DNA from: Burkholderia sp. WP9
GTDB taxonomy: Bacteria > Pseudomonadota > Gammaproteobacteria > Burkholderiales > Burkholderiaceae
Direction of reading: 5' to 3'
DNA: 64,000 bases
NCBI RefSeq assembly: GCF_900104795.1
Contig: NZ_FNTG01000005.1
Span: forward strand, 62,001 to 126,000
This document shows positions 8,887 through 16,723 of this stretch, piece by piece; the first letter of the stretch is position 1, and the number at the start of each line of letters is the position of its first letter. Position numbers and translations under genes: made by a program. Under the pieces are notes generated by a model. That model was not told where the DNA came from. It saw nothing but the letters and a program-made list of their open reading frames with translations, and made no database searches.

Positions 8887-9297
8887 ATTGATAATGAAAC
8901 CAGAATCTCGTCAAACGTTGTTGTTGATGAGTTGCGCCTGAAGTTCCTTCCTCACTACCTGGGCACGCAATACCTCCAGGGCGAGGCGTTGGTGTACGAC
9001 TGGGCCTCGCGCCTTTCGAGTGCCTACAACGGCGGTTCGTGGGACTTCTTCCAGTTGTCGAATGGCGGCTTTTATATGGCCCCCTCGAACTGCGGACGGG
9101 TGCACGTGCGGTGGCATATGAACGGCTACAGCGACATGATGGGCGCGGACGCGTTTGGGATCGTCGTCACGCTGTTCGCCCTGTGCCACCTGGCGGAAAA
9201 GTGTGGCGATGACAGAATCATTGACCACTACCACTCCCTGCGTGCCTTTGCGACGCAGCACGTAGAGGCAGCGAACATCCTCCGCGCTATCGATTAA
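8884..9297 (+). CDS. klcA: Antirestriction protein, ArdB/KlcA family
   Basis: A 137-residue soluble protein of the ArdB/KlcA family (PF03230), which protects incoming plasmid DNA from type I restriction in the new host. The family core is clear: RLKFLPHYLG, then YNGGSWDFFQLSNGGFYMAP at about residues 48-68, then FGIVVTLFALCHLAE. Length is normal. The GTG start and leader are duplicated from the divergent ParB-like gene, so both should be expressed and repressed together. A terminator-like hairpin follows the stop within 5 bases. Confidence 0.92.
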   Translation: MIDNETRISSNVVVDELRLKFLPHYLGTQYLQGEALVYDWASRLSSAYNGGSWDFFQLSNGGFYMAPSNCGRVHVRWHMNGYSDMMGADAFGIVVTLFALCHLAEKCGDDRIIDHYHSLRAFATQHVEAANILRAID

Positions 9298-9301
9298 TCA
9301 A

Positions 9302-9330
9302 CCAGCCCCGGCCTGAGGGCTGGGGCCTTT
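9302..9330 (+). terminator. Terminator or attenuator after klcA
   Basis: Stem CCAGCCC (9302-9308) with GGGCTGG (9317-9323), followed by GGCCTTT. The short U-run suggests partial termination before the next small genes. Confidence 0.6.
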
Positions 9331-9359
9331 CGCCCTACCTGAAAATCAGTGAGGAAGAA

Positions 9360-9680
9360 ATGGACCTGACGCAAATTCGCCCAACCTGGCTGACCGCACT
9401 TCTGCCTTTGCTGGCCGTCTACCAGTACGGGGACCGTGAAATCGTGCGTGCTGAACTGTTCCGTATGGCGCTGTCGGCGGATGCTGCGGCGAAGACCGCC
9501 GAGGCGCTGCACCGCATCGCCAACATGCTCGACCGGGACGGTCATGCGATCGACATGCACCGCGAAGAGCTTCGCGCGATCGCGCGTGCCGCGCTTTCGG
9601 AGTTTGACCGCGTACCACCCCGCGCGCCGCTGGTCGCGGTCCACGAAGCGGTCCGCCACACTCGCGAGCGTGCCGCATGA
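9360..9680 (+). CDS. Small hypothetical protein
   Basis: A 106-residue, mostly helical acidic protein (LLPLLAVYQYGDREIVRAELFRMALSAD...), starting at an ATG preceded by GAGGAAG. No known domain recognised. It is the first of four tightly packed small genes after klcA; its stop overlaps the next start by four bases (ATGA), so translation is probably coupled. The position next to an antirestriction gene fits a plasmid accessory or anti-defence role, which is inference from context only. Confidence 0.65.
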   Translation: MDLTQIRPTWLTALLPLLAVYQYGDREIVRAELFRMALSADAAAKTAEALHRIANMLDRDGHAIDMHREELRAIARAALSEFDRVPPRAPLVAVHEAVRHTRERAA

Positions 9681-9871
9681 CGCCAGAACTGAAACGGGGT
9701 TGCGAACTGAAACGCGGCGACGTGCTGCGCACATGGTTCGGCAATCAGACGATTCTTGAAATGCTGCCGTACAGCGGCCCGTTCGACTTCATCTGCGGTG
9801 TGGCAAAGTTGCCGGATGCCGAAATGTCGATCGACCGGGGCGGACTCTACGAAGTGCTGTTCGCCCGCTAA
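9677..9871 (+). CDS. Small hypothetical protein
   Basis: A 64-residue protein with a repeated opening (LKRGCELKRGDVLRTW) and a beta-rich look (TILEMLPYSGPFDFICGVAKL). It starts inside the stop of the upstream gene (ATGA overlap). No family recognised. The short beta-barrel-like pattern could suit a small binding protein, but nothing decides this. Confidence 0.55.
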   Translation: MTPELKRGCELKRGDVLRTWFGNQTILEMLPYSGPFDFICGVAKLPDAEMSIDRGGLYEVLFAR

Positions 9872-9886
9872 CCTGAACCCTGAACC

Positions 9887-9913
9887 GCCCGCGTGTACAC
9901 GCGCGGGCTTCGG
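9887..9913 (+). terminator. Hairpin between small genes
   Basis: GCCCGCG (9887-9893) pairs with CGCGGGC (9902-9908), followed by TTCGG. It is terminator-like but has a poor U-tract, so it may only attenuate or stabilise mRNA. Confidence 0.45.
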
Positions 9914-9921
9914 AGCCTGCC

Positions 9922-10146
9922 ATGCCAACCTTTACAATTGCCGAGATTGAAAAGGCGATCAACGTGTGGCGAAACCGCCAGGCGTCTGGAGAAGACGCGG
10001 CGCTGTGCCCGAAAGCGCGTCACCTTGCCGATATCTATGGCGGGATGATCTACACACACGCAACGGCCATCGACGTGTCTTCGCTGTCTGCCGAGCAGGT
10101 GGAAGCTGTGACCACCGCCCTTTATCAACAGGAATTGCCACTATGA
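9922..10146 (+). CDS. DUF3717 family small protein
   Basis: A 74-residue protein with the pattern of DUF3717: ITIAEIEKAINVWRNRQ-type opening, LCPKARHLADIYGGMI in the middle, and a helical C-terminus. The family is common on Burkholderia replicons and plasmids, with unknown function. It ends in an ATGA overlap with the next gene. Confidence 0.7.
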   Translation: MPTFTIAEIEKAINVWRNRQASGEDAALCPKARHLADIYGGMIYTHATAIDVSSLSAEQVEAVTTALYQQELPL

Positions 10147-10553
10147 CCGACGAATCGAAGTTTTCCCCCGAAATGCTCGAACAGTTTCGGCGCGAGCAGG
10201 AGGAAAGCGACGCGCACTTTACTGTCGCGGCCGGACGGTTTTTTGACGCATGGAAACAGGCTGCCATGCTGGCCGGTCCAGTCTATTTCGGCGATGGCAC
10301 CAGAGAGGCTGTTGAGAACGCGAAAGACAAGTGGGCGCTCGCGCCCAATGGGGCGGTCATTCTCGACGCCTTCGGTGTTCTCAGCAGCGGCGAGCGCACT
10401 TTCCTTGCCGCGCTGTATTCGTTCTACAACTCGGACGATAGCGTTCTTCTGTGGGAGAAAGCAGGCATCAGGGGCTTCGCCGACCTGTCGGGGCTGGACC
10501 TTGTTCGTCGCAAGCTGATCGCGGAGCTTTTGCTGAACTACGTTGGTTGGTAG
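10143..10553 (+). CDS. Hypothetical protein of the small-gene cluster
   Basis: A 136-residue protein starting at the ATG that overlaps the DUF3717 stop. The frame is open further upstream, but the overlap makes 10143 the natural start. It contains FDAWKQAAMLAGPVYFGD and GVLSSGERTFLAALYSFYNSDD, a pattern of conserved helices, and no known domain. It is the last gene of the cluster before the IS1111-type element. Confidence 0.6.
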   Translation: MTDESKFSPEMLEQFRREQEESDAHFTVAAGRFFDAWKQAAMLAGPVYFGDGTREAVENAKDKWALAPNGAVILDAFGVLSSGERTFLAALYSFYNSDDSVLLWEKAGIRGFADLSGLDLVRRKLIAELLLNYVGW

Positions 10554-10670
10554 CGGGCAGGTATGTCGGTGTCCGAGGCTGACAGGCTCCGGCCCGCCAG
10601 TCCGATCGCAGACACGGGTGCCGGGTAACCCCCTTCCTGCTAAACCAGGACTCGTGTTGACCGGGAGCGC

Positions 10671-10694
10671 ATCGCGCGCGCCTGCGCGCCCGGA
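10671..10694 (-). repeat. 24-bp GC-rich repeat, copy 2 (inverted)
   Basis: Reverse complement of 6497-6520, lying 18 bases outside the left subterminal repeat of the IS1111-type element. Confidence 0.7.
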
Positions 10695-10790
10695 TCGAGG
10701 CGAACGAATTGATAAGGACCTCCCTCACGCGAGCGCTGGGATATGCCACGATGGTGGCGCAGGTCCGATCAATCGAGCAAGGAGAACGTC

Positions 10791-11867
10791 GTGAACAGGA
10801 TTGTCCGTATAGGCGTTGATCTGGCGAAGAACGTCATGCAGCTTCATGGTGTCGATGTAGCGGAGCGCGTGGTGATCAGGAAGGCAGTCACGCGGGAGAA
10901 GTTTCTTGAGTGGTTTGCGAATCTGGAGCCTTGCCTGGTCGCGATGGAGGCCTGTACAGCTTCGCATTTCTGGGCGCGCCGGCTTCGCGAATACGGACAT
11001 GATGTAAGGCTCATTCCGCCGCAGTTTGCGGCGCCCTATCGCAAGGGCGGCAGCTCTGTCAAAAATGATGCACTTGACGCTGAGGCGATCTGCGAAGCAG
11101 CAAGCCGGCCGCATATGCGTTACGTTCCGATCAAGACGCCAGCCCAGCAAGGCGCGCTCGTGTTGCATCGGATGCGCCAGGGTTTGATTGAGGAGCGTAC
11201 TGCACTGGTCAACCGGCTTCGCGGCCTGGTTGCTGAATTCGGGATATTTCTTCCGCAGGGCATTCACCGATTCAGGGAGAGGTTCGCCGAATCAGTGGAG
11301 GACGGGGGGAACGAATTGCCCGGACTCACGCGGGTGGCATTGTTGCGAGGGTGGACGCGAATTGTCGAGCTTGACGCAGAGATCGACTGGTTCGACAAAC
11401 AGGTCGCCCAGCATGCAAAGAATGATCCCAACGCGAGACGCGTCACGGAAATGTTCGGTGTCGGGTTGATCACTGCTTCCGCCGCGAGTGCCACGGTAGG
11501 GGATGGCCGCCAGTTCCGCAACGGCCGACAATTCGCTTCATGGCTCGGGCTTGTTCCAAAGCAGAACAGTAGTGGCGGCAAGGAGCGGCTCGGTCGCATC
11601 ACCAAGCAGGGCGATGCGTATCTGCGCACGCTGCTGTTCCAGTGCGCGCGGGTCACGCTGACGGCAGCCCGACGCAGACAGGACCGACTGGCGCAATGGG
11701 TTACCCAGCTAGTTGAACGCGTCGGCTACGGCAAGGCGCTGATTGCGATCGCCAACAAGCACGCACGTGTGCTCTGGGCAATCCTGGCGAAAGGTCAGCG
11801 ATTTGATCCCGCACACGACGGGCGCTCCGCGGGATTGCAGCGCAATGAAGCACCGATAGCATCGTAA
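10791..11867 (+). CDS. IS110-family transposase (DEDD recombinase)
   Basis: A 358-residue transposase. The N-terminal RuvC-like DEDD domain shows GVDLAKNVMQLH (first Asp), MEAC (Glu) and KNDALDAEAI (two Asp). The C-terminal Transposase_20 region includes FGVGLITASA, FASWLGLVPKQNSSGGKERLG and ITKQGDAYLRTLL, holding the conserved serine region. GTG start with AAGGAGA 5-6 bases upstream. It appears intact. In this family a non-coding bridge (seek) RNA directs target choice; the likely RNA region follows the gene. Confidence 0.93.
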   Translation: MNRIVRIGVDLAKNVMQLHGVDVAERVVIRKAVTREKFLEWFANLEPCLVAMEACTASHFWARRLREYGHDVRLIPPQFAAPYRKGGSSVKNDALDAEAICEAASRPHMRYVPIKTPAQQGALVLHRMRQGLIEERTALVNRLRGLVAEFGIFLPQGIHRFRERFAESVEDGGNELPGLTRVALLRGWTRIVELDAEIDWFDKQVAQHAKNDPNARRVTEMFGVGLITASAASATVGDGRQFRNGRQFASWLGLVPKQNSSGGKERLGRITKQGDAYLRTLLFQCARVTLTAARRRQDRLAQWVTQLVERVGYGKALIAIANKHARVLWAILAKGQRFDPAHDGRSAGLQRNEAPIAS

Positions 11868-12154
11868 GTTGAAGCAGGTCATGTTGTACTTCATCGCAGA
11901 CACCCGGTAAGGATAAGCGACAGGTCAGACCGGCAGCAGGAGAACTCGACGGGTCCCCAGGCAATGCGATCTCGCATGTGCCGACGCACGAATGGAGTCC
12001 CGCTGCGCGGTTATTATCCGGGCCACGGTCAGCAACGCTGACATCGAGAGGCCGATTGTAGGTGTGCAGTCTGCCAGCCGCTGCGTACCGCGTCGCGATG
12101 AGTAACAGATGACGAAGGAGTACAACTTAAAAGGATATAACCCTTGGTTTCAAC
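11868..12154 (+). ncRNA. Candidate bridge/seek RNA region of the IS1111-type element
   Basis: 287 non-coding bases between the transposase stop and the right subterminal repeat. In IS1111-group elements the guide RNA is known to lie downstream of the transposase. Local self-complementary stretches exist (for example GCGATCTCGC near 11966), but a fold was not computed. The call rests on position and family. Confidence 0.4.
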
Positions 12155-12362
12155 GGGAGGTCCTTATAGGGGACCCGCGCCGGGAGGCGTGGGGAGAGCG
12201 CCGGCCCGCAGCGGCAGCGGAGGGACGATCCGGTGAGGCGCCGTGCAACTGTGGCCGGGGTCGTCAAGCAGCCGCAGGCGGCGTGTTTCCACCGCGGCGA
12301 AGCCGTGGGGGCCGGATCGAGGACAGAGGCACCAATGAATCGTTCAGGATCAGGAGGACACC

Positions 12363-12902
12363 ATGTTTCGAGTGCAGATCTGGGATGACGACGCGAACCG
12401 CTACGTCGATGTGGTGCTCAGCTTTGACCAGTGGGGGGCGGTCGGCTACAGGCACGCGCAGCTTGGCGATCCGCCGGCGGAATACGACGATCCAGGGAAG
12501 GCATGGCGCGATGCAGTTGACCTGCAGGAACGATTCGGCGACGCGATCGTTACGCTGCTCGACACGTCGACGGGAGAGCGACACTTTGATGAGCGCAACC
12601 TGCCGGAGGTGGGCGCTGATGCCAGCGAAGCTTCGGCGGCCCCCGAAATCTGGACGGACGACTGGATCATCCAGCGTGCCGTGCGTATGCGGGCAGTGAG
12701 TGCTGGCGGCGACGTGTACGAACCATGGCCGGGGTACACGCACCCGATGACTCGCGATCAGGCAGTCAAGGCGCTCGAGGAGTGCGAAGAGCGGTGGCCG
12801 GAACATGAGTTCCGCGCGCATCGATTACGGCTGGAGGAAAAGGTCGCTGCGGACGCGATCGACCGGGCGCGAAGATCCGTCCGATCCAGGAAGTACGACT
12901 AA
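12363..12902 (+). CDS. Hypothetical plasmid-type protein
   Basis: A 179-residue acidic protein. The N-terminal half is beta-rich (MFRVQIWDDDANRYVDVVLSF...). Around residues 105-160 are AVRMRAVSAGGDVYEPWPGY and MTRDQAVKALEECEERWPEHEFRAH. No known family recognised. AGGAGGA precedes the ATG at good spacing. It lies just beyond the IS1111-type element and 19 bases before a putative DNA-binding protein, so the two may form an operon that was originally continuous with the klcA cluster. Confidence 0.6.
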   Translation: MFRVQIWDDDANRYVDVVLSFDQWGAVGYRHAQLGDPPAEYDDPGKAWRDAVDLQERFGDAIVTLLDTSTGERHFDERNLPEVGADASEASAAPEIWTDDWIIQRAVRMRAVSAGGDVYEPWPGYTHPMTRDQAVKALEECEERWPEHEFRAHRLRLEEKVAADAIDRARRSVRSRKYD

Positions 12903-12921
12903 GAGAAAAGGCGATAGAAAA

Positions 12922-13239
12922 ATGACGGTTGATATTCATACACCCATTCGGGCAGAGTGTTTGCTTCCGGCGGATGAGGGATGGGAGCGGCCTCGGGGCG
13001 CTGAAGTTCAGGAGGTGGTGCGACGCATCGGCCTGTCGGGCCGGGCTCTTGCCAGGGTGCTCGGGCTGAGTGAGCATGGCGGCCGCCAGGTCAGACGTTG
13101 GATAAGCGGAGAAACGCCCGTCCCGTATATAGCGTGGGCAATTCTCTGTGATATGGCGGGCCTGGGCACAATCTGGCGTGGCAAAACCCTTGAATTGGGG
13201 TTGAGTGGTATGGCTGAATCAGCGCCCGATGACGAATGA
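12922..13239 (+). CDS. Putative helix-turn-helix protein
   Basis: A 105-residue protein with GAEVQEVVRRIGLSGRALARVLGLSEHGGRQVRRWISGE at about residues 27-66. This reads as an XRE/bacteriophage-type helix-turn-helix (alternating hydrophobics, GLS turn, RRW recognition end) followed by a short helical tail (PYIAWAILCDMAGL). It is probably a small regulator of the accessory module. ATG start close to the preceding stop; the RBS is weak. Confidence 0.6.
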   Translation: MTVDIHTPIRAECLLPADEGWERPRGAEVQEVVRRIGLSGRALARVLGLSEHGGRQVRRWISGETPVPYIAWAILCDMAGLGTIWRGKTLELGLSGMAESAPDDE

Positions 13240-13695
13240 CCCGGCGCTACGTTTTGCTGTCAGCATGTTGCGCGATAAAACGAAACGCCCGCGCACCGAG
13301 GCCCGTCGGCTGAATGTTCGGGGTACATTTCGAGGCTGGCCATATCGCGCCCCCAAGACAGGCCAAATCGCTCGGCAACGCGACGACATCGAGGATATTC
13401 CCGGTCATCGCTCAACAAGAGATCGCCGATTGCGCAGTGGCTTATGTCGATTGGCCTTGCGTGAATCTATCAGCGGTCAATGTGAGAGCAGAAAGCCTAA
13501 AAGACAGCACGTTGTGTGAGTGCGAGAAGTCGGCGCCGGGTGATGATCTCGGTATTCGGCAACGGAGATATTGAATCGGTGATAATTCAACTCTTGGGGA
13601 AGATGAGTCCACCGACAGTGCTTGGCTCGGCATGCTGAAACGTGTTCGCCGTGGATCGCAGTTCGACGGAATTAAGGTCCCTGCCGATGCGCTCA
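13240..13695. other. Gene-poor junction between transfer module and respiration island
   Basis: About 455 bases with no supported gene. A frame open from 13577 to 13731 encodes STLGEDESTDSAWLGML then KVPADALIRVWKLIATIA, but it lacks a start codon after its upstream stop and is probably a fragment. Confidence 0.45.
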
Positions 13696-13932
13696 TCAGG
13701 GTGTGGAAGCTGATCGCAACCATTGCTTGAACTCAAGATACGCGAGGATAAAGCGAGATCGATAGGGTTCGGAATGCGCGAAATGCCGATTCGAAAGCAC
13801 TGCGCTTCGATAGATCTTCACCGTGGTGTGAACCCATTCGACAGTTGCCGGTAATCCGTCACGCGCGATGAGAAACTCGATACGTGAACGTTCTTCGATT
13901 GGTTCATCTCGTGATGCACGTTGAATTGCCAC
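13696..13932 (-). CDS. Small conserved hypothetical protein
   Basis: A 78-residue basic protein starting at GTG (MAIQRASRDEPIEERSRIEF...). The core EWVHTTVKIYRSAVL...HFAHSEPYRSRFILAYLEFKQWL has a conserved helical, Arg/Tyr-rich look that I associate with small Burkholderia proteins of unknown function. No catalytic motif. It lies 32 bases downstream of the broken sdhB copy on the same strand. Confidence 0.5.
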   Translation of the reverse strand: MAIQRASRDEPIEERSRIEFLIARDGLPATVEWVHTTVKIYRSAVLSNRHFAHSEPYRSRFILAYLEFKQWLRSASTP

Positions 13933-13964
13933 CCCAGCCTTCCTGTACGATCACAATGCATCAA

Positions 13965-14673
13965 TCAGATAATTCTGCGTGCAAGCATGGTGCGGATCTC
14001 CCCGATTGCTTTTGCCGGATTCAGTCCTTTGGGGCAAACGTCCGTGCAGTTCAGGATCGTGCGACATCGGAATAGACGGTACGGGTCATCGAGATTATCC
14101 AGCCGTGCGGCGGTTCCTTCGTCGCGGGAATCAACCAGAAAGCGATAAGCCTGTAGCAAGCCCGCTGGCCCGACGTATTTATCCGGGTTCCACCAATACG
14201 AAGGACACGCGCTCGAGCAACATGCGCACAGGATGCATTCATAGAGGCCGTCGAGTTGATCACGTTCCTCCGGCGACTGGAGCCGCTCTCGCTCGGGGGG
14301 CGGGGTATGGTTGATCAGGTACGGCGTGATCGAATGGTACTGCATTGAAAAATGCAGTCATATCGACGATCAGATCGCGTACGATTGGTAAACCGGGTAA
14401 CGGTCGCAACACCGTGTGGCTGGGTAGATCGTTGAGATTGGTCGTGCAGGCGAGACCGTTCTTGCCATTGATGTTCATCGCGTCAGAGCCGCATACCCCC
14501 TCGCGACAGGAGCGCCGGAAGCTGAGCGTCTCGTCCTGCGCTTTGAGGCGAATTAGTACATCCAGTAGCATCCGGTCATTCACCGTCCTTTCTATCTTGA
14601 AGACCTGCGAATGAGGCGTGGCATCCTTGTCTGGATCGTATCGGTAGATCTCGAATGTTCTTGCACCACTCAT
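13965..14673 (-). pseudogene. sdhB: Frameshifted succinate dehydrogenase iron-sulfur subunit (sdhB)
   Basis: Two overlapping frames together make one SdhB of about 235 residues. The N-terminal frame (from the ATG at 14673) has the 2Fe-2S motif CREGVCGSDAMNINGKNGLAC. The C-terminal frame has [26 protein letters not shown] and [18 protein letters not shown] for the 4Fe-4S and 3Fe-4S clusters. They meet at about 14345, where the minus strand reads TTTTTCAATGCAG; removing one base restores AFFMQYHSI. All cluster cysteines are intact, so decay is recent, or this is a sequencing indel. No sdhA, C or D is nearby. Confidence 0.85.
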
Positions 14674-15119
14674 AACGTCTCTCCAATCGGGTGGCAGGCT
14701 GCCCCACACCGGACAGTTGTCCGCCGTTGCTTTTGCGTCGATCAGCTACTCGCAATAACATGCTTGGACGGCTATCAGCCGTGGAGCGAACACCTCGCAA
14801 AAATCATCGCATGCATCGTAATCCAGTTGCTGCCATCGTCAGCCCACACAGCGTGTCGGCTACCGCCGGAGAAAGGCGCGGTATCGAAGCGCTTCGTACT
14901 GTGATCGAAATCGTCCGCCTCGCTGCGGGCTCCCGTTTGAGCGCTACCCAGATCAAGGTAGCTGTCATGCGCTATCTATCACTGTATATCGTGCCGTGAC
15001 ATTGTCGGCGAATTTGTCTGGCAGTGATGTCATCAATTGCTGGCATGACACGTAGAAACAACACCGCTCGCGGGCCGGAGAGCCATGCAAGGGCGATCGT
15101 ATGAAAACAGTCACTGGTC
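14674..15119. other. Intergenic stretch with no supported gene
   Basis: About 445 bases. Only short frames without recognisable products; no clear hairpin or promoter was identified. Confidence 0.5.
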
Positions 15120-15506
15120 TCATTCTTCAGGCAGGCACGAAAGGACATCTCGCAAGACAACGGCCTGGTTATGGTTCTCGTCCTTTGCGCCGTAGATGAG
15201 CGAGATCGAACGGCCACCTGAATCGCTCAAAAGGCGTCGCATCCGTTCCTTCTGCTCCTCAGAAGCAAGCTCGCTTCGGTAGCGCTGCCCGAATGCTTCC
15301 CATCGCTTCGGATCGTGGCCGAACCATTTGCGCAATGCGGTACTGGGTGCGAGGTCGAACACCCATTGATCGAGGGCAAGCACAGCCTTGCTGCGACCTC
15401 GAGGCCAAACCCGGTCGACGAGGACACGATAGCCATCCTCCGGTGTCGGATCCTCGTATGCTCGTCTGATGAATATCTGCAATTTCTTGCGACTCGCCCG
15501 CGACAT
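15120..15506 (-). CDS. DUF488 family protein
   Basis: A 128-residue cytosolic protein of the DUF488 (YeaO-like) family. It has the typical FIRRAYEDP opening, RVLVDRVWPRGRSK at about residues 26-39, LAPSTALRKWFGHDPKRW at 52-69, and a final SLIYGAKDENHNQAVVL. Function is unknown; the fold is linked to nucleic-acid or thiol chemistry only by speculation. It is the downstream end of a minus-strand run beginning at the cupin gene. Confidence 0.85.
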   Translation of the reverse strand: MSRASRKKLQIFIRRAYEDPTPEDGYRVLVDRVWPRGRSKAVLALDQWVFDLAPSTALRKWFGHDPKRWEAFGQRYRSELASEEQKERMRRLLSDSGGRSISLIYGAKDENHNQAVVLRDVLSCLPEE

Positions 15507-15523
15507 ATCGTGCTCCCTCCGGG

Positions 15524-16174
15524 TTATCTTGTTGGCTCTGCTTCGTGCGCCAGGATCGCTTCAACTCTTGCGCGCAACACCGGAAGCAAGTCCCTTTCGA
15601 ACCATGGATGCCGTTGAAGCCAGGCCAGGTTGCGTGGTGACGGATGAGGCAATGGCATCACGATCGGCCCATATTCTGCCCATGCGCCAACTGTTTCGGT
15701 CAGGGACCGCTTGCGGCAGCCACCGAGAAAATGGCGTTGCGCATACTGGCCGATCAACAGCGTCAGCTGGACGTGCTCCAGCTTTTCCAGGAGGCTGTCC
15801 AGCCAGAGCTGCGCACATTCGCGGCGCGGCGGTTTATCGCCACCGTTACCCCGCCCTGGATAACAGAACCCCATCGGGATGATCGCGAACCGCGACTCGT
15901 CATAAAACGAGGGAACATCGATTCCAAGCCAATTGCGCAGTCGATCGCCGCTTGCGTCGTTCCATGGAATGCCGGACGCGTGCACGCGGGCGCCGGGCGC
16001 CTGCCCAACGATGAGAATCCGCGCGTCGGCTCTCGCCCGCAGGACTGGGTGAGGGCCGAGTGGCAGATGCTCAGCGCACACGCGACAGGCACGGACCTCA
16101 CTCAAAAGTACATCGAGAGAGGGGTATTGGCGCTTATTCACTGTACGGGCAGCTGACTTCGAGATCGTAGTCAT
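15524..16174 (-). CDS. Uracil-DNA glycosylase family protein
   Basis: A 216-residue member of the UDG superfamily (PF03167). ACRVCAEHLP at about residues 29-38 supplies two cysteines. The active-site region ILIVGQAPGARVHASGIPWNDASGDRLRNWLG follows, with FAIIPMGFCYPG after it. The C-terminal motif is PLPHPSPRNLAWLQRHPWFE. Substrate (uracil or another base) is unproven; the group is often labelled uracil-DNA glycosylase-like. It starts 3 bases after the cupin gene's stop and is followed within 20 bases by DUF488, so the three probably form an operon. Repair of deaminated bases would fit a nitrosative-stress island. Confidence 0.85.
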   Translation of the reverse strand: MTTISKSAARTVNKRQYPSLDVLLSEVRACRVCAEHLPLGPHPVLRARADARILIVGQAPGARVHASGIPWNDASGDRLRNWLGIDVPSFYDESRFAIIPMGFCYPGRGNGGDKPPRRECAQLWLDSLLEKLEHVQLTLLIGQYAQRHFLGGCRKRSLTETVGAWAEYGPIVMPLPHPSPRNLAWLQRHPWFERDLLPVLRARVEAILAHEAEPTR

Positions 16175-16176
16175 GG

Positions 16177-16545
16177 CTATTGCGTCCCGCCTGCCGCGAT
16201 TCCCGGCATGTCCCGCGGATCCAGAAGAACGACGGTTACAAGCAGCGACGAATTCGTCTTGGCCGTGAGTTCATGCCGGGCGCCGCCCGCCAGATAGATG
16301 AGGTCACCGGCACGAAGGCGTCGAAGTGCATCGCCGATACCAATGTCTACCTCGCCTTCGAGACACTGCACCGTGATCGGTCCGTCTACCGCATGCGCAG
16401 GCATCCGCTTGCCGGCCGGCAGAACGATCCGCATGACCTCGAGGTGCTTTTCCTTGAACAACGCCGTGGTCGGCGTCTGTTCAAGCAGCGCGGCCAGCGG
16501 GAGCACACTCGCGACTCCTCCAGACGAAAGATGCGATATAGCCAT
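16177..16545 (-). CDS. Small cupin-domain protein
   Basis: A 122-residue single-domain cupin. Motif 1 is MPAHAVDGPITVQCLEGEV and motif 2 is LRAGDLIYLAGGARHEL, giving fewer metal-binding His than a classical cupin, so it is more likely a sensor or binding protein than an oxygenase. The start at 16545 (MAISHLSSGG) is chosen because AAGGAG lies 6-7 bases upstream; a longer frame has no RBS. First gene of the cupin-UDG-DUF488 run. Confidence 0.8.
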   Translation of the reverse strand: MAISHLSSGGVASVLPLAALLEQTPTTALFKEKHLEVMRIVLPAGKRMPAHAVDGPITVQCLEGEVDIGIGDALRRLRAGDLIYLAGGARHELTAKTNSSLLVTVVLLDPRDMPGIAAGGTQ

Positions 16546-16723
16546 ACAACTTCTCCTTGATACGTACGCCAGCTCCGTCCACATTGATGCGGATCCCCAG
16601 CCAGTCCGTTTTCAGTTTCAGGGCAGCGTCCCGGGCATCGCCACTGTATTGCCCCATGGAACAGTAACCCTTGATCTCCCGGCAAATGGTTCAGTTTCTT
16701 CGCGTTCCGGGGTTTCCACATGG

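Larger units (their letters stand above)
10700..12180 (+). mobile_element. IS110-family element, IS1111 group
   Basis: One transposase gene with a perfect 13-bp subterminal inverted repeat ATAAGGACCTCCC (10712-10724) and its complement at 12155-12167. Subterminal repeats and a long non-coding stretch after the gene mark the IS1111 group. The exact outer ends lie a few bases beyond these repeats and cannot be fixed without an empty site, so the coordinates are approximate (about 1.46 kb between repeats). No target duplication is expected for this family. It sits between the small-gene cluster and the next plasmid-type genes. Confidence 0.85.
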
